A stretch of DNA of 64,000 bases from Porphyrobacter sp. AAP60 (GTDB taxonomy: Bacteria; Pseudomonadota; Alphaproteobacteria; Sphingomonadales; Sphingomonadaceae), in NCBI RefSeq assembly GCF_001296025.1, contig NZ_LJHV01000011.1, forward strand, positions 124,001 to 188,000. Reading direction: 5' to 3'. This document shows positions 53,069 through 62,729 of this stretch, piece by piece. Both the position numbers and the translations under genes were made by a program. Every line of letters starts with the position of its first letter. Position 1 is the stretch's first letter. A model generated the notes under the pieces. It made no database searches and was not told the origin of the DNA. It worked only from the letters and a program-made list of their open reading frames with translations.

Positions 53069-53935
53069 ATGAAAATCGCCTTTATCGGGCTCGGCAACAT
53101 GGGCGGCGGGATGGCTGCCAACCTGGTCAAGGCTGGCCACGAAGTCCGCGCCTTCGACCTTTCCGAACCCGCGCTCGCCGCAGCGCGCGAGGCTGGCTGC
53201 GAGACCTTCGCTACTGCCAAGGAAGCCTGTGCCATCGCCGAAGCGGTCGTCTCGATGCTGCCCAATGGCGCGATCGTCAAACAGGTCTACTGGGACGACG
53301 TGATCGGCCATGCGCCCGAAGGCGCGATCCTGCTCGATTGCTCGACCATCGACGTCGCCACCGCGCGCGAAGTGATCGAAGTGACCGAGGCGCACGGCTA
53401 TCAGATGGTCGATGCCCCTGTATCTGGCGGGATCGCAGCGGCCAATGGTGGCACACTCACCTTCATGGTCGGCGGCACCGCTGAAGCTTTTGCCCGCGCG
53501 CAGCCAATCCTTGCAGCAATGGGCAAGGCGGTGATCCACGCAGGCGATGCAGGCAACGGTCAGGCCGCCAAGATCTGCAACAACATGCTGCTGGCAGTCC
53601 ACATGATCGGCACCTGCGAGGCTTTCGCCATGGCCGAGAAGCTGGGGCTGGACGCGCAGACATTTTACGACATTTCCAGCGTCTCAAGCGGGCAGAACTG
53701 GTCAATGACATCCTATTGCCCGGTTCCCGGTGTCGGCCCGACCACACCCGCCGACAACGCCTATCAGGGCGGCTTCGCCGCCGGACTGATGCTGAAAGAC
53801 CTGCGGCTGGCGATGGAAGCAGCGTCGAAAGCGGGCGCGAAGGTTGAACTGGGCGAACACGCCCGCGCTATCTATGAAGCCTTTGCCAAGGAAAATGCAG
53901 CGTTGGACTTCTCGGGAGTGATCCGCACCCTTTAG
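53069..53935 (+). CDS. mmsB: 3-hydroxyisobutyrate dehydrogenase
   Basis: A 288-residue NAD-dependent dehydrogenase oxidising 3-hydroxyisobutyrate to methylmalonate semialdehyde. Rossmann start IAFIGLGNMGGGMAANLVKAG, DAPVSGGIAAANGGTLTFM (substrate loop), catalytic Lys168 in GNGQAAKICNN, and a helical C-terminal domain. GGAG lies 6 bases before ATG 53069. Completes the valine route in the cluster; the methylmalonate-semialdehyde dehydrogenase is not in this window. Confidence 0.93.
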   Translation: MKIAFIGLGNMGGGMAANLVKAGHEVRAFDLSEPALAAAREAGCETFATAKEACAIAEAVVSMLPNGAIVKQVYWDDVIGHAPEGAILLDCSTIDVATAREVIEVTEAHGYQMVDAPVSGGIAAANGGTLTFMVGGTAEAFARAQPILAAMGKAVIHAGDAGNGQAAKICNNMLLAVHMIGTCEAFAMAEKLGLDAQTFYDISSVSSGQNWSMTSYCPVPGVGPTTPADNAYQGGFAAGLMLKDLRLAMEAASKAGAKVELGEHARAIYEAFAKENAALDFSGVIRTL

Positions 53936-54657
53936 TTTCGCCGACAATTTTCGATTGTCGGTGCAAGGGAGCGCGCCGCTTCCTGATCGCGCCGAGCGAG
54001 CGCCCTGACTGCCTGCTCCAGCGCCGGACAATCGAAGGCTTTCCCCTGCGCAACACTTCCAGCGATGATTTCCGCAAAGGCATCGGGTTTGATCACCACT
54101 TGCCCGCGCCGCAGAAACCGGGACTGCCAACGTTCTGCCGCGCTGACGATATCGATCATCGTCTGGCGCCCGGGGCCTCCTGCCTCGTCAAGCACTTGCT
54201 CTCCCAGTTCCTGCAGTACGTCATTGGACGCGGCGCTGTGAAGCATCAGCGCTGCGTACCGCCGGGCGGCCTCGGGCTTATCTCCAGCTGCCAGCGCAAG
54301 CCGCAATACGGATTCCTGTGCAAGCGGCTCACGCCAGCCGCGTTGTCCGGCAATCTGGATGGTGAGCGCGGCCCGTTCTGCCTGCCCGGCGCGCGCCTGT
54401 GCGATGGCCAGCAGGCTTAGATATTCAGCCGGAACAGGGCGGCGCTGCACCAGCACCTCTGCCTCTGCCAGTGCTATTGCCGGATCGCCCGCTTCCAGCG
54501 CCGCCAATGTGACACGGGTCTGGGCGTAATTGCGCAGGGGCGGCGGCACGGTCGCTGCGAGCGAGGGCGTAATGTCCGACTGTTTGTCGATTTGCAGTGC
54601 TGTCGTAATTACGGCCAGAGCCGCCAAGGCGATGAACCAGACCAGGCGTGCGATCAT
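53932..54657 (-). CDS. Exported helical-repeat protein of the polysaccharide locus
   Basis: A 241-residue protein with an N-terminal hydrophobic export segment or anchor (LVWFIALAALAVITTALQI) and TPR-like helical pairs (TLAALEAGDPAIALAEAEVLVQ, LLAIAQARAGQAERAALTIQ, LALAAGDKPEAARRYAALML). It ends with NCRRN. ATG 54657 overlaps the stop of a truncated membrane-protein fragment (ATGA). Small TPR proteins of this kind often accompany O-antigen ligase genes. Overlaps mmsB tail to tail by 4 bases. Confidence 0.72.
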   Translation of the reverse strand: MIARLVWFIALAALAVITTALQIDKQSDITPSLAATVPPPLRNYAQTRVTLAALEAGDPAIALAEAEVLVQRRPVPAEYLSLLAIAQARAGQAERAALTIQIAGQRGWREPLAQESVLRLALAAGDKPEAARRYAALMLHSAASNDVLQELGEQVLDEAGGPGRQTMIDIVSAAERWQSRFLRRGQVVIKPDAFAEIIAGSVAQGKAFDCPALEQAVRALARRDQEAARSLAPTIENCRRN

Positions 54658-55675
54658 TGTTGCGCTCTCCTGCCATCGCTTGCGATGCGGGCGAGGAGCA
54701 GCAGCGCGAGGCCTGCAAAGGCGAGCATCGTCTGGTTCCTGAGCGGGTAGTCCGTAATTGATGACTGGGAGCCTCCTCCTGGATGCCGCCAGAATCGGTC
54801 AGCATCAAAGTGCTCGCCTCCATCATCGCGACGAAATTGAGGTAATCGAGCGGTTCGATCAGAGCGATGTTGGGCTTGCCCTCCAGCGCCGGCCGCATCA
54901 CCTGCGCGACAGAGGGGTTGGGATGAAGTGGATAGATGATCGCCACATCCTCGCGTTCAGCCAGAGTGGCCAGGGCAGCGGCGATCTGGCGCATCCCTTC
55001 GCCGAAATTCTCGCGCCGGTGAGCAGTGACTGCAATGATCCGTTTGCCCGCGAAGCGTTTTTTCAAAGACAAAATCGTCGGCGCCAAGCCTGGGTCTGCG
55101 GCAATCCGGTTGCGCGCGAACAGGAGCGCATCGATCACGGTGTTGCCCGTCACATGGATCGCACTTTCATCAACGTTTTCAGCACGCAATGCCGCCGCTG
55201 CGGTCTCGGTCGGAGCGAAATGCAGATCGGCGACCGCGCCGGTTACCTTGCGATTCACTTCCTCCGGCCAAGGCGAATAGATGTCGCCGCTGCGCAAACC
55301 GGCTTCGACATGACCGACCGGAATCCGCCGGAAATAGCATGCCAGGGTCGCCATCATGGTGGTGAGCGTATCGCCATGAACCAGCACCCGATCAGGCTTC
55401 AAAGCGTCCAAAGCCTCGCCAAACCGCGTCAGAATGCGGGCCGACAGCGCATCAAGCGACTGGCTGGGCTGCATCAGGTCGAGGTCTAGATCGGGTCTGA
55501 GCGAGGCTAGTGCCAGAACCGAATCGAGCAATTCGCGATGTTGGGCGGTCACGACCACTTTTACATCAAACCGCCCAGTGTCTTGCAATGCAGCCACCAG
55601 CGGGAACATCTTGATCGCTTCGGGCCGGGTGCCGAATGTGATGAGGATGCGCGGCTGCGCGCCCGCTTTGCTCAT
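54425..55675 (-). pseudogene. wecB: Truncated UDP-GlcNAc 2-epimerase fused to foreign tail
   Basis: The first ~305 residues are a clear non-hydrolysing UDP-N-acetylglucosamine 2-epimerase (ILITFGTRPEAIKMFPLVAA, VLVHGDTLTTMMATLACYFRRIPVGHVEAGLRSG, VTAHRRENFGEG, IYPLHPNPSVAQV, LMLTDSGGIQEEAPS). Immediately after EEAPS (base ~54765) the family sequence stops; the remaining ~110 codons (54425-54760) read a different frame of the downstream genes and look random. The C-terminal ~70 residues, which complete the UDP-binding domain, are missing. Normal product would make UDP-ManNAc for the dehydrogenase encoded just upstream (overlap ATGA 55672-55675). Confidence 0.85.
54654..54764 (-). pseudogene. 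C-terminal remnant of an O-antigen ligase/polymerase-like membrane protein
   Basis: In the frame shifted relative to wecB, 35 codons read SSITDYPLRNQTMLAFAG and then a Leu-rich hydrophobic stretch (LALLLLARI) and SDGRRAQQ, ending at TGA 54656-54654, overlapped by the next ATG. The 'DYPLR' followed by a last transmembrane helix is characteristic of the C-terminus of O-antigen ligase (Wzy/WaaL-type) proteins. Everything before it is missing, replaced by wecB, so a deletion removed the rest. Confidence 0.6.
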
Positions 55676-56976
55676 CGCCGCAGCATGCCGCGTGTATCGA
55701 ACACCAGCTTGCCCGCCAGATCGGCAGGCGAGAGGTGTTTGAAAGCAGTGTGATCGACCAGCACCACGACAATTTCGGCCTGACGCAGCGCCGCGTCAAG
55801 CGTGACCAGTTGTGCGCCGGATCCTGCAAACCCCCTGGGTAGGTCTTCGGTAAAGGGTTCCACCACCAGCATGCGATTGCCGTGAGTGCGGGATAGCGCT
55901 TCGGCAATCTCCAGCGCGGGGCTTTCGCGGAAATCGTCGATATCGGGTTTGAAGGCGAGACCGAGCAGCGCGACCTTGCCTTCGGGCGCGGCTTCCAGCA
56001 GCGCGCGTACCTTGCCTTCGGTATGCACCGCCTTGTGATCATTGACCTCGCGCGCGGTGCGCACCAGCCGTGCGGTGTCCGGTGCGCCCGCCACCAGAAA
56101 CCAGGGATCGACAGCGATGCAATGCCCACCCACGCCAGGGCCGGGTTGCAGGATGTTGACGCGCGGGTGGCGGTTGGCGAGCCGGATCACGTCCCACACA
56201 TCGACATCGATGATATCGGCGATCATCGAAAGTTCGTTGGCAAATGCGATGTTCACATCGCGGAAGCTGTTTTCAACCAGCTTGACGGTCTCGGCCACGC
56301 GGGCTGTGGTATACAGGCAATCGCCGCGCACGAAGCTGGTATAAAGCACTGCCGCGCGCTCGGCGCAGGCGGGTGTCACGCCGCCGATCACGCGATCATT
56401 GTGAACCAGTTCGTTGACGATCCGGCCCGGCAACACCCGTTCGGGGCAATAGGCGAGCGCGATGTCAGCATCGTCCGCGCAACCATCGCGCGGCACCGCA
56501 AGGTCCGGGCGCAATTCAGAGATGATTGCGGCAACCCTTTCGGTGGTGCCAACCGGCGAGGTGCTCTCCACGATGACGCAGGCGCCGGGAAGAATCTTGG
56601 GTGCAATCGCGCGGGCGGCGGCTTCGACATAGGAAATGTCGGGCGCATTATCCGGCCCCAGCGGGGTGGGCACAGCGATCATGTAGAAACTGGCGGTCGG
56701 CACCTCGGTGGAGGCGACCAGCGTTTGTGCGGTGATGGCGTCATGCACCAGCTTGTCGAGATCGCGTTCCTCGATATGCACTCCGCCCGCGTTTACGGTA
56801 TCCACGACGCGCTGTGATACGTCGACGCCGCAAACGCTCCAGCCATAAGAGGCGAGCAGTGCGGCGGTCGGAAGGCCGATATAGCCGAGCCCGATTACCG
56901 CGACCTGATGATCTGGCGCAGGATTGCCGAGGGCGTCTTTACCAAGCGCCGTACTGGCATCGAAAGGTGCGTTCAT
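55672..56976 (-). CDS. wecC: UDP-N-acetyl-D-mannosamine dehydrogenase
   Basis: A 434-residue NAD-dependent nucleotide-sugar dehydrogenase oxidising UDP-ManNAc to UDP-ManNAcA, a building block of surface polysaccharides. Rossmann start VAVIGLGYIGLPTAALLAS, VAVPTPLG (IAVPTPLGPD), VESTSPVGTTER, the active-site Cys in PGVGGHCIAVDPWF, and LGLAFKPDIDDFRESPALEI. Its start is about 104 bases from the glycosyltransferase gene; its stop overlaps wecB. Confidence 0.93.
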   Translation of the reverse strand: MNAPFDASTALGKDALGNPAPDHQVAVIGLGYIGLPTAALLASYGWSVCGVDVSQRVVDTVNAGGVHIEERDLDKLVHDAITAQTLVASTEVPTASFYMIAVPTPLGPDNAPDISYVEAAARAIAPKILPGACVIVESTSPVGTTERVAAIISELRPDLAVPRDGCADDADIALAYCPERVLPGRIVNELVHNDRVIGGVTPACAERAAVLYTSFVRGDCLYTTARVAETVKLVENSFRDVNIAFANELSMIADIIDVDVWDVIRLANRHPRVNILQPGPGVGGHCIAVDPWFLVAGAPDTARLVRTAREVNDHKAVHTEGKVRALLEAAPEGKVALLGLAFKPDIDDFRESPALEIAEALSRTHGNRMLVVEPFTEDLPRGFAGSGAQLVTLDAALRQAEIVVVLVDHTAFKHLSPADLAGKLVFDTRGMLRR

Positions 56977-57080
56977 GAAGTGATTGTCCCGCTCATCGCA
57001 GACGGGACATTGGCGGCAGAGCCTTAAAATCGCGTTAGGCTTGTCATGTTTTTTACCATAACCAGCCTGTTTGCGGGCGG

Positions 57081-58337
57081 TTAGCGTGCCAGCGCCTGCG
57101 TGTAGGCGGCCAGCAGCGGAGTGATCTGGTGCTGCCAGTTGAGTTCATTGATAACGCGTTCGCGGCCAAAGGCACCCATTGCTTCGCGCGCTTGGGGATC
57201 ATCCACCAGCGCCGCGATTTTTTCGGCCAGATCGACCGGATTGTTGGCTTGGGCATAGAGCGAGGCGTCCTGCGCCGAAAACCGCCCTTCGGTGACATCG
57301 AACTGCACCATCGCCTTGCCGAGGCTCATATACTCCATGATCTTGTTCATGGTCGACTTGTCGTTCATCGCGTTGACCCGGTCGGGGTTCACGCCGAGAT
57401 CCATGGTCGACAGCACCTCGAACAGATCGGCATCGGGCGCACGGCCGGTGAAGGTGATGAAGTCCGCGAGGCCCCGAGCTTCGGTGAGCGCCTTCAGATC
57501 CGCCAGCGCGGGCCCGCCGCCCACTAGCACGAACTGGATATCCTCCCGGCCTGTGTTGCGCACCAGATGCTCCACCGCGTCGATCAGCAGGTCGATCCCC
57601 TCCTGCTCGCCCATCACCCCGACATAGCCGACCATGTGGGCGCGGCCGTTCTTCCAGTTTTCTGCGGGAGGCACGCGTTTCAGCTTCGAAAGATCAGGGC
57701 CAGAGCGCACGACATGCACCCGATCAGGCGCCATGCCGCCGCGTTCGATGGCAATCTTGCGATAGGAATGGTTGGTTGCGATCGACACATCCGCCGCCAT
57801 GAAGGTCAGCTTTTCGAACAGCACCATCAGCCACCAGAAGAACCCGCGCTTGTTGAACTTGGCTTCGTAAAGCTCGGGATTGATGTCGTGGTGATCAAAG
57901 ATGTAGCGCACGCCAAACAGTTTGAAGGGCAGGGCCACAAGGAAGATCAGATCGGGCGGATTGCAGCCCTGGATCACATCGATCCGGCGTTTGCGGTGGA
58001 TGCGCCACGCCAGCAGCGTTTCCCAGAACAGCGCCGCGCCATATTCGGCGAGAAAACCGATCGCACCCTTGGCCTCCAGCGGCAGGGGGTGGCGGTGGAT
58101 CTCGATGCCGTCGATCACCTCGAAACGGCTCTCGTACCCCTTGCCGGTGGGGCAGATGATCGAAACATGCGCGCCTGCCGCCTTCAGCGTGCGCGCTTCC
58201 TGCCACACCCGCCGATCGAACGGCAGGGGCAGGTTTTCTACCACAATCAGAACATGGCGACCCTTCAGCGGTTCACCTTCGATGACCGCTGGGATGCCTT
58301 CTTCGGCGGTGATGGTGGCGGCGAGCGCGGCGTTCAT
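57081..58337 (-). CDS. Glycosyltransferase, GT4 family
   Basis: A 418-residue cytoplasmic glycosyltransferase with two Rossmann domains (GT-B). Motifs: HVLIVVENLPLPFDRRVWQEARTL, DHHDINPELYEAKF, YVGVMGEQEGIDLLIDAVEHL, and the nucleotide-sugar site PDRVNAMNDKSTMNKIMEYMSLGKAMVQFD. Acceptor and donor are unknown; the neighbours suggest an exopolysaccharide or O-antigen repeat unit. Two bases before the next upstream dehydrogenase gene end, so cotranscribed with it. Confidence 0.9.
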   Translation of the reverse strand: MNAALAATITAEEGIPAVIEGEPLKGRHVLIVVENLPLPFDRRVWQEARTLKAAGAHVSIICPTGKGYESRFEVIDGIEIHRHPLPLEAKGAIGFLAEYGAALFWETLLAWRIHRKRRIDVIQGCNPPDLIFLVALPFKLFGVRYIFDHHDINPELYEAKFNKRGFFWWLMVLFEKLTFMAADVSIATNHSYRKIAIERGGMAPDRVHVVRSGPDLSKLKRVPPAENWKNGRAHMVGYVGVMGEQEGIDLLIDAVEHLVRNTGREDIQFVLVGGGPALADLKALTEARGLADFITFTGRAPDADLFEVLSTMDLGVNPDRVNAMNDKSTMNKIMEYMSLGKAMVQFDVTEGRFSAQDASLYAQANNPVDLAEKIAALVDDPQAREAMGAFGRERVINELNWQHQITPLLAAYTQALAR

Positions 58338-58339
58338 CC

Positions 58340-59605
58340 TCAGGCTATGGTGCTGGTGTCGACGACCTTGGCCGCATCGACGCCGAGCGCGTCGATCAGG
58401 CGGTTGGTGGCGATAATGCGGGAATAATCACGGCTTTCGGCGGTCTCTTTGGTCACCATCAGCCCGTCGATCCGCGGCAGCACCGAATAGGCATAGCCGA
58501 GGTTCTGGCCGACCAGATTGTCGGGCGCGACCTTGGGGTCGTAGATGTCGAGATCGTATCCTGCTTCGAGCAGCTTGCGCGCCATATCGACCGCGGGGCT
58601 TTCGCGCAGATCATCGGTCTCCAGCTTGAAGGCAAGGCCGACGAGCAGCACCTTGGCACCAGGCTCCAGCCCGTTAGTGGCAGAGAGGAACTGGTGGTGC
58701 TTGTGCGCCTCGTTGGAGCGGATCAGCGAGTCCACGAGGTGTGTGGCAGAGCCCGTGTCAGCGGCGATGTATTGCAGCGCACGCACATCCTTGGGCAGAC
58801 AGCTCCCGCCGAACGCACCGCCGGGACGGGTATAATAGGCGCTGAGATTGAGCTTGGTGTCGCTCTTGAAGATCGCGTGCACTTCTTTCGCGGAAATGCC
58901 CAGGTTCTGGCACACGCGTCCGATTTCATTGGCAAAGGCGACCTTGACCGCGTGCCAGGAGTTATCGACGAATTTGGTGATCTCCGCCTCGCGCAGGCCC
59001 ACTTCGAATACCGGAGCCTCGATCCCTTCGTTGAGCTTCGCCATGTTGGCCGAAGGCCGCCCGCCCAGCGTGCCGATCACGATCTTGGGCGGGTTGAAGA
59101 AGTCCTCGATGGCGCTGGCTTCGCGCAGGAATTCGGGATTGTACACCAGCTCGACGGCGCTTTCTGCCGCATCGCCCAGATGGCTCTGGATGATCGGCCA
59201 GATGATGTTTTCGCAGCTGCCGGGCCGCATGGTCGAGCGGTAGGCCAGCGTCAGCGGCACCTTGCGGCCAGGCTTGATGGCGGCGGCAATCGATCGCGTG
59301 ACCTGCGCAATATAGCTCATGTTGTGCGCGCCATCGACGCCGCTTGGCGTGCCGACGCAGACGATGGCGATGTCGGCATCGTCAAGCTCGTCGGTCAGTT
59401 TGGTCACGGCTTTGACCCGGCCATCGGCGTGGGCGGCGGCGATCAGATCGTCGAGCCCAGGTTCATACACCGGCGCACGCCCTTCATTGAGGGCAGCGAC
59501 CTTGGCGTCGCTGACATCGACCCCGATGATCGTATGCCCTTGGCTGGCGATGCAACCTGCGGCGGTAGAGCCGACGTAACCCAGTCCGAAAATGGCAACT
59601 TTCAC
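58340..59605 (-). CDS. Nucleotide-sugar 6-dehydrogenase (GDP-mannose/UDP-glucose type)
   Basis: A 421-residue NAD-dependent dehydrogenase making a uronic-acid nucleotide sugar. Start VKVAIFGLGYVGSTAAGCIA, VYEPGLDDLI, NPEFLREASAIEDFFNPPKIVIG, catalytic Cys in GGAFGGSCLPKDVRAL and GLAFKLETDDLRESPAVDMARKL. The FGGSCLPKD form and the STMRPGS segment favour the GDP-mannose dehydrogenase (AlgD-like) group over Ugd; not certain. GTG 59605 follows GGGGGA and yields the canonical N-terminus; the frame is open further up to 59632. Confidence 0.9.
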   Translation of the reverse strand: MKVAIFGLGYVGSTAAGCIASQGHTIIGVDVSDAKVAALNEGRAPVYEPGLDDLIAAAHADGRVKAVTKLTDELDDADIAIVCVGTPSGVDGAHNMSYIAQVTRSIAAAIKPGRKVPLTLAYRSTMRPGSCENIIWPIIQSHLGDAAESAVELVYNPEFLREASAIEDFFNPPKIVIGTLGGRPSANMAKLNEGIEAPVFEVGLREAEITKFVDNSWHAVKVAFANEIGRVCQNLGISAKEVHAIFKSDTKLNLSAYYTRPGGAFGGSCLPKDVRALQYIAADTGSATHLVDSLIRSNEAHKHHQFLSATNGLEPGAKVLLVGLAFKLETDDLRESPAVDMARKLLEAGYDLDIYDPKVAPDNLVGQNLGYAYSVLPRIDGLMVTKETAESRDYSRIIATNRLIDALGVDAAKVVDTSTIA

Positions 59606-59792
59606 GAAAATCCCCCAGTGGAGCGACCCCACGGTAAGGGAAATCGCCTAGCAAGCACCCCCTATTGGTGCAATGCACAATCGTCCTCGCAACGCCCCGT
59701 TCGGCCTGAAGCGAGCCGCAGAATCGACAGTCTGCCGCCCCTTGCCAGTCCGCCGCGCCCGCGCATAAAGCGTGGGGCAAAGGGAGAGACGC

Positions 59793-60875
59793 ATGACCAA
59801 CTTAAACGGGCCGCTCGCCGGCCTCAGGGTTCTGGAGTTCAGCGGGATCGGGCCGGGGCCGCACGTCGCCATGCTGCTGGCGGATCTGGGCGCTGAAGTA
59901 GTGCGGATTGACCGCCCGGGTGCGGTGTCAAGCAACCCGGTGGTCGAACGCGCGCGGCACCGGCTGGCGGTTGATCTCAAAAGCGACGAAGGCAAAACCG
60001 CCGTGCGCGCCGCTGCTGCGAACGCTGACGTGCTGATTGAAGGGTTCCGCCCCGGTGTTATGGAGCGGCTGGGGCTGGGGCCGGAAGAACTCCTCGGTGC
60101 CAACCCGCGCCTTGTCTATGCCCGCATGACCGGGTGGGGACAGGAAGGCCCGCTCGCGCACGCAGCAGGCCACGACATCAACTATATCGCCATCACTGGC
60201 GCGCTGGCTGCAGTGGGCAAGCCGGGCGAGCCCGCTACGCCGCCGCAGAACCTTGTCGGCGATTTCGGGGGCGGATCGATGTATTGCGCTTTCGGGATCA
60301 TGGCGGCGCTGTATGAGCGCGAAAAGTCGGGCAAGGGTCAGGTGGTCGATGCTGCAATCGTCGACGGGGCAACCAGCCTGATGAGCTTCTTCTTCGGGGT
60401 GCGCAATATGCCGCACCTTTCCACCGACCGCGGCAAGGGGATGCTGGGCGGGGCGGCGCATTTCTACCGCTGCTTCACCTGCGCGGACGGCAAGGAAATC
60501 TCGCTGGGGTCGATCGAGCCGCAGTTCTATGCCGAACTGTTGGCGAAAACCGGCGCTCCTGCCGAACTGGCGCAGGGGCAGATGAACCCCGCCAACTGGG
60601 ATGACCACGCCGCGAAACTCGCTGCGCTGTTCATCACGAAAACTCAAGCCGAATGGTGCGATCTGCTCGAAGGCACCGATGCCTGTTTCGCCCCCGTGCT
60701 GGGGATCGAGGAGGCGCGCGATCACCCGCATATGAAGGCGCGGGGCGCCTATGTGGAGCATGACGGGATATGGCACACCGCACCTGCTCCGCGGTTCAGC
60801 CGCACGCCCGGTGCGGTGCGTTCCGGCGCGGATGATGGCGCAGATGTGGTCGCGCGCTGGGCCGAGGAGGCATAA
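59793..60875 (+). CDS. CaiB/BaiF CoA-transferase family protein (alpha-methylacyl-CoA racemase type)
   Basis: A 360-residue enzyme of the type III CoA-transferase fold. N-terminal [33 protein letters not shown] and DLKSDEGK, then [17 protein letters not shown] and the catalytic-region DEAHxxR-like GHDINY, with [21 protein letters not shown]. This variant (GHDINY, no aspartyl transfer) matches alpha-methylacyl-CoA racemases. GGGAGA precedes ATG 59793; the frame is open upstream. Followed by MaoC with a 1-base overlap. Confidence 0.9.
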   Translation: MTNLNGPLAGLRVLEFSGIGPGPHVAMLLADLGAEVVRIDRPGAVSSNPVVERARHRLAVDLKSDEGKTAVRAAAANADVLIEGFRPGVMERLGLGPEELLGANPRLVYARMTGWGQEGPLAHAAGHDINYIAITGALAAVGKPGEPATPPQNLVGDFGGGSMYCAFGIMAALYEREKSGKGQVVDAAIVDGATSLMSFFFGVRNMPHLSTDRGKGMLGGAAHFYRCFTCADGKEISLGSIEPQFYAELLAKTGAPAELAQGQMNPANWDDHAAKLAALFITKTQAEWCDLLEGTDACFAPVLGIEEARDHPHMKARGAYVEHDGIWHTAPAPRFSRTPGAVRSGADDGADVVARWAEEA

Positions 60876-61324
60876 TGGCTGGCAAGTTCTTCGATGAATG
60901 GGTGGTGGGTGAGCGGATCGAACACGAAATCCGCCGCACCGTGACCGAGACCGACAACCTGCTGTTTTCAACCATGACCCACAATCCGCAGCCGCTGCAT
61001 CTGGATGTCGAGGCAGCCAAGGCCAGCGGCTTCGGGCAGATTCTGGTCAATTCCACCTTCACCTTCAGCCTGCTGGTCGGGCTTTCGGTCGGGGACACTA
61101 CATTGGGTACGCTGGTCGCCAACCTCGGCTTTGACAAGGTAGTGACGCCCAAGCCGGTGTTCATCGGTGACACCCTGCGCGCTTATTCCGAGGTCAAGGA
61201 ACTGCGGGAAAGCAAATCGCGCCCCGATGCGGGGATTGTCACCTGGGTTCACGAAATGTGGAACCAGCGCGATGAAGTCGTGTGCCGGTGTGAACGGTCA
61301 GCCCTGATCCAGCGCCGCGCCTGA
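60875..61324 (+). CDS. MaoC family dehydratase
   Basis: A 149-residue hot-dog fold hydratase acting on acyl-CoA thioesters. Hydratase motif region: [28 protein letters not shown] with the catalytic Asp/His pair as N/H variants ([10 protein letters not shown]), [10 protein letters not shown], and [23 protein letters not shown]. The usual catalytic Asp (D-x-N) is an Asn-Pro here, so true hydratase activity is uncertain. Starts within the preceding stop (TAATG) and ends inside the convergent outer-membrane-factor gene. Confidence 0.85.
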   Translation: MAGKFFDEWVVGERIEHEIRRTVTETDNLLFSTMTHNPQPLHLDVEAAKASGFGQILVNSTFTFSLLVGLSVGDTTLGTLVANLGFDKVVTPKPVFIGDTLRAYSEVKELRESKSRPDAGIVTWVHEMWNQRDEVVCRCERSALIQRRA

Positions 61325-62725
61325 GCTGACCTCGCCGCCCAGCGCCTGCCACAGCACGATCCGCGCGCGGCTGGCGCGGCCCAGTGCGGCGGCGGCGCGT
61401 TCACCGCTGGCATCGGCAGCGCGGCGCGCTTCGAGCACTTCGAGGAAACTGGCGAGGCCTGCGCGGTAACGTGTATCGGCAAGGCTGGCGGCGCGCTGCA
61501 ACAGGTCGCGCTCGTTGACGGAAAGCTGCGCTTCCCGGTCGGCAGCGTTGACCACGCCATAAGCCGCCTCGGCATCGCCCAGCGCCTGGAATACCGCGCC
61601 GCGATATGTGGCAAAGGCGGCGCGCTTGTCTGCCGCTGCGGCATCGATGCCAGCGCCCACCCGTCCGAAATCGAGCAGTGGCCCGGCGATCCCGGCAGTC
61701 AGCGTGCCGACGATAGAATCCGTATCGAAGAAATCGCCGGGGCTGAATGCCAGCAGCCCGATCACACCCGACAGGGTAATGCGCGGGAAGCGGGCGCGGG
61801 CGGCGGCGGCCAGATCGGCATCGCTGGCGGCAAGGTTTGCGGCCGCAGCGGCCACGTCGGGCCGGTTGGCGAGCAGTTCGGAAGGCAGCGAAGGGGGCGC
61901 GGCAGCGGGAGCCAGCTTCGGCGCTGCCGCAGCGAGCGCGGTGCGCACAGTCGCGGCATCCTGCGCGGTCAGCGTGACCAGACGCCCGATCAAGCGCGCC
62001 CGTTCGCTTTCCAGCGCGGCAAGGCGCACCTGCGAAGAACTGGCGGTCGCTTCGGCCCGTACGCGGTCGAAGCCGGGGGCGATGCCCGCATCCTCCCGCG
62101 ACCGGGCAAGCCTGGCGAGTTCCTGCGCGGCGGCGGCATCATCGTTGATCGCGGCAGAGCGCGCCTCGATCACGCGCCAATCGGTTACGCTGGCGGCGAT
62201 CTCCGCCAGCAGCGCCAGCCGCACGCCCTGCGCCTGTGTGGACGCGGCATCAATCCGGGCAATTGCGGCGCGTTCCTGCGCCCTCAGCCGCCCGAAGATG
62301 TCGGGATCCCAGCTGGCAGTGATGTTCGCGCCGTAAGATGTCTGCTCTTCGGGGATGAAACCCTGCGCGCCCGCTGCACCGAATTGCGCGGTGTTGATGC
62401 GGTTCTGGCGAATGCTGGTATCGGCGGTGATGTTGGGCAGGCGTTCGGCCCCGGCGCGGCGGGCACCGGCGCGAGCGGCCTCGATCCGGGCGGCAGCTTC
62501 GGCAAGGCTTGGCGCGTCCGCGATGGCGGCTTGCGATAAGGAAAGGTAGGCCGGATCACTTGCGGGCATCAGCGCGGCGAGGCTGGACTGCGTTCCTGTG
62601 TCAGGCGCGAAAAAGAACGCGTCGGGCACGGGCGGCGCAGGCGTGGCGATATCCGGCGCGGGGTTGGCGGAGCAGGCGCCAAGCGTGAGCGCCAGCAGCG
62701 AAGTGATGAGAAGCGGACGGCGCAT
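61298..62725 (-). CDS. Outer-membrane efflux lipoprotein (OprM/NodT type)
   Basis: A 475-residue TolC-like channel with lipobox ([11 protein letters not shown]). Two repeats of the OEP domain are visible, with the characteristic long Ala-rich helices ([75 protein letters not shown]). It exports substrates with the membrane fusion protein and ABC transporter encoded just upstream in the same direction. ATG 62725 begins 4 bases after that gene's stop. Overlaps the MaoC gene by 27 bases at the 3' end. Confidence 0.9.
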   Translation of the reverse strand: MRRPLLITSLLALTLGACSANPAPDIATPAPPVPDAFFFAPDTGTQSSLAALMPASDPAYLSLSQAAIADAPSLAEAAARIEAARAGARRAGAERLPNITADTSIRQNRINTAQFGAAGAQGFIPEEQTSYGANITASWDPDIFGRLRAQERAAIARIDAASTQAQGVRLALLAEIAASVTDWRVIEARSAAINDDAAAAQELARLARSREDAGIAPGFDRVRAEATASSSQVRLAALESERARLIGRLVTLTAQDAATVRTALAAAAPKLAPAAAPPSLPSELLANRPDVAAAAANLAASDADLAAAARARFPRITLSGVIGLLAFSPGDFFDTDSIVGTLTAGIAGPLLDFGRVGAGIDAAAADKRAAFATYRGAVFQALGDAEAAYGVVNAADREAQLSVNERDLLQRAASLADTRYRAGLASFLEVLEARRAADASGERAAAALGRASRARIVLWQALGGEVSSGAALDQG

Positions 62726-62729
62726 GGCC

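Noticed and set aside
54425-54760. The C-terminal tail of the wecB open frame as a real protein end
   Set aside because: It has no family similarity, is Arg/Ser/Gly-rich and overlaps the TPR gene out of frame; it is read-through after the deletion junction.
56986-57008. GTCCCG/CGGGAC dyad upstream of wecC as an operator
   Set aside because: Only six bases per arm in a GC-rich spacer; no other evidence to separate it from chance.
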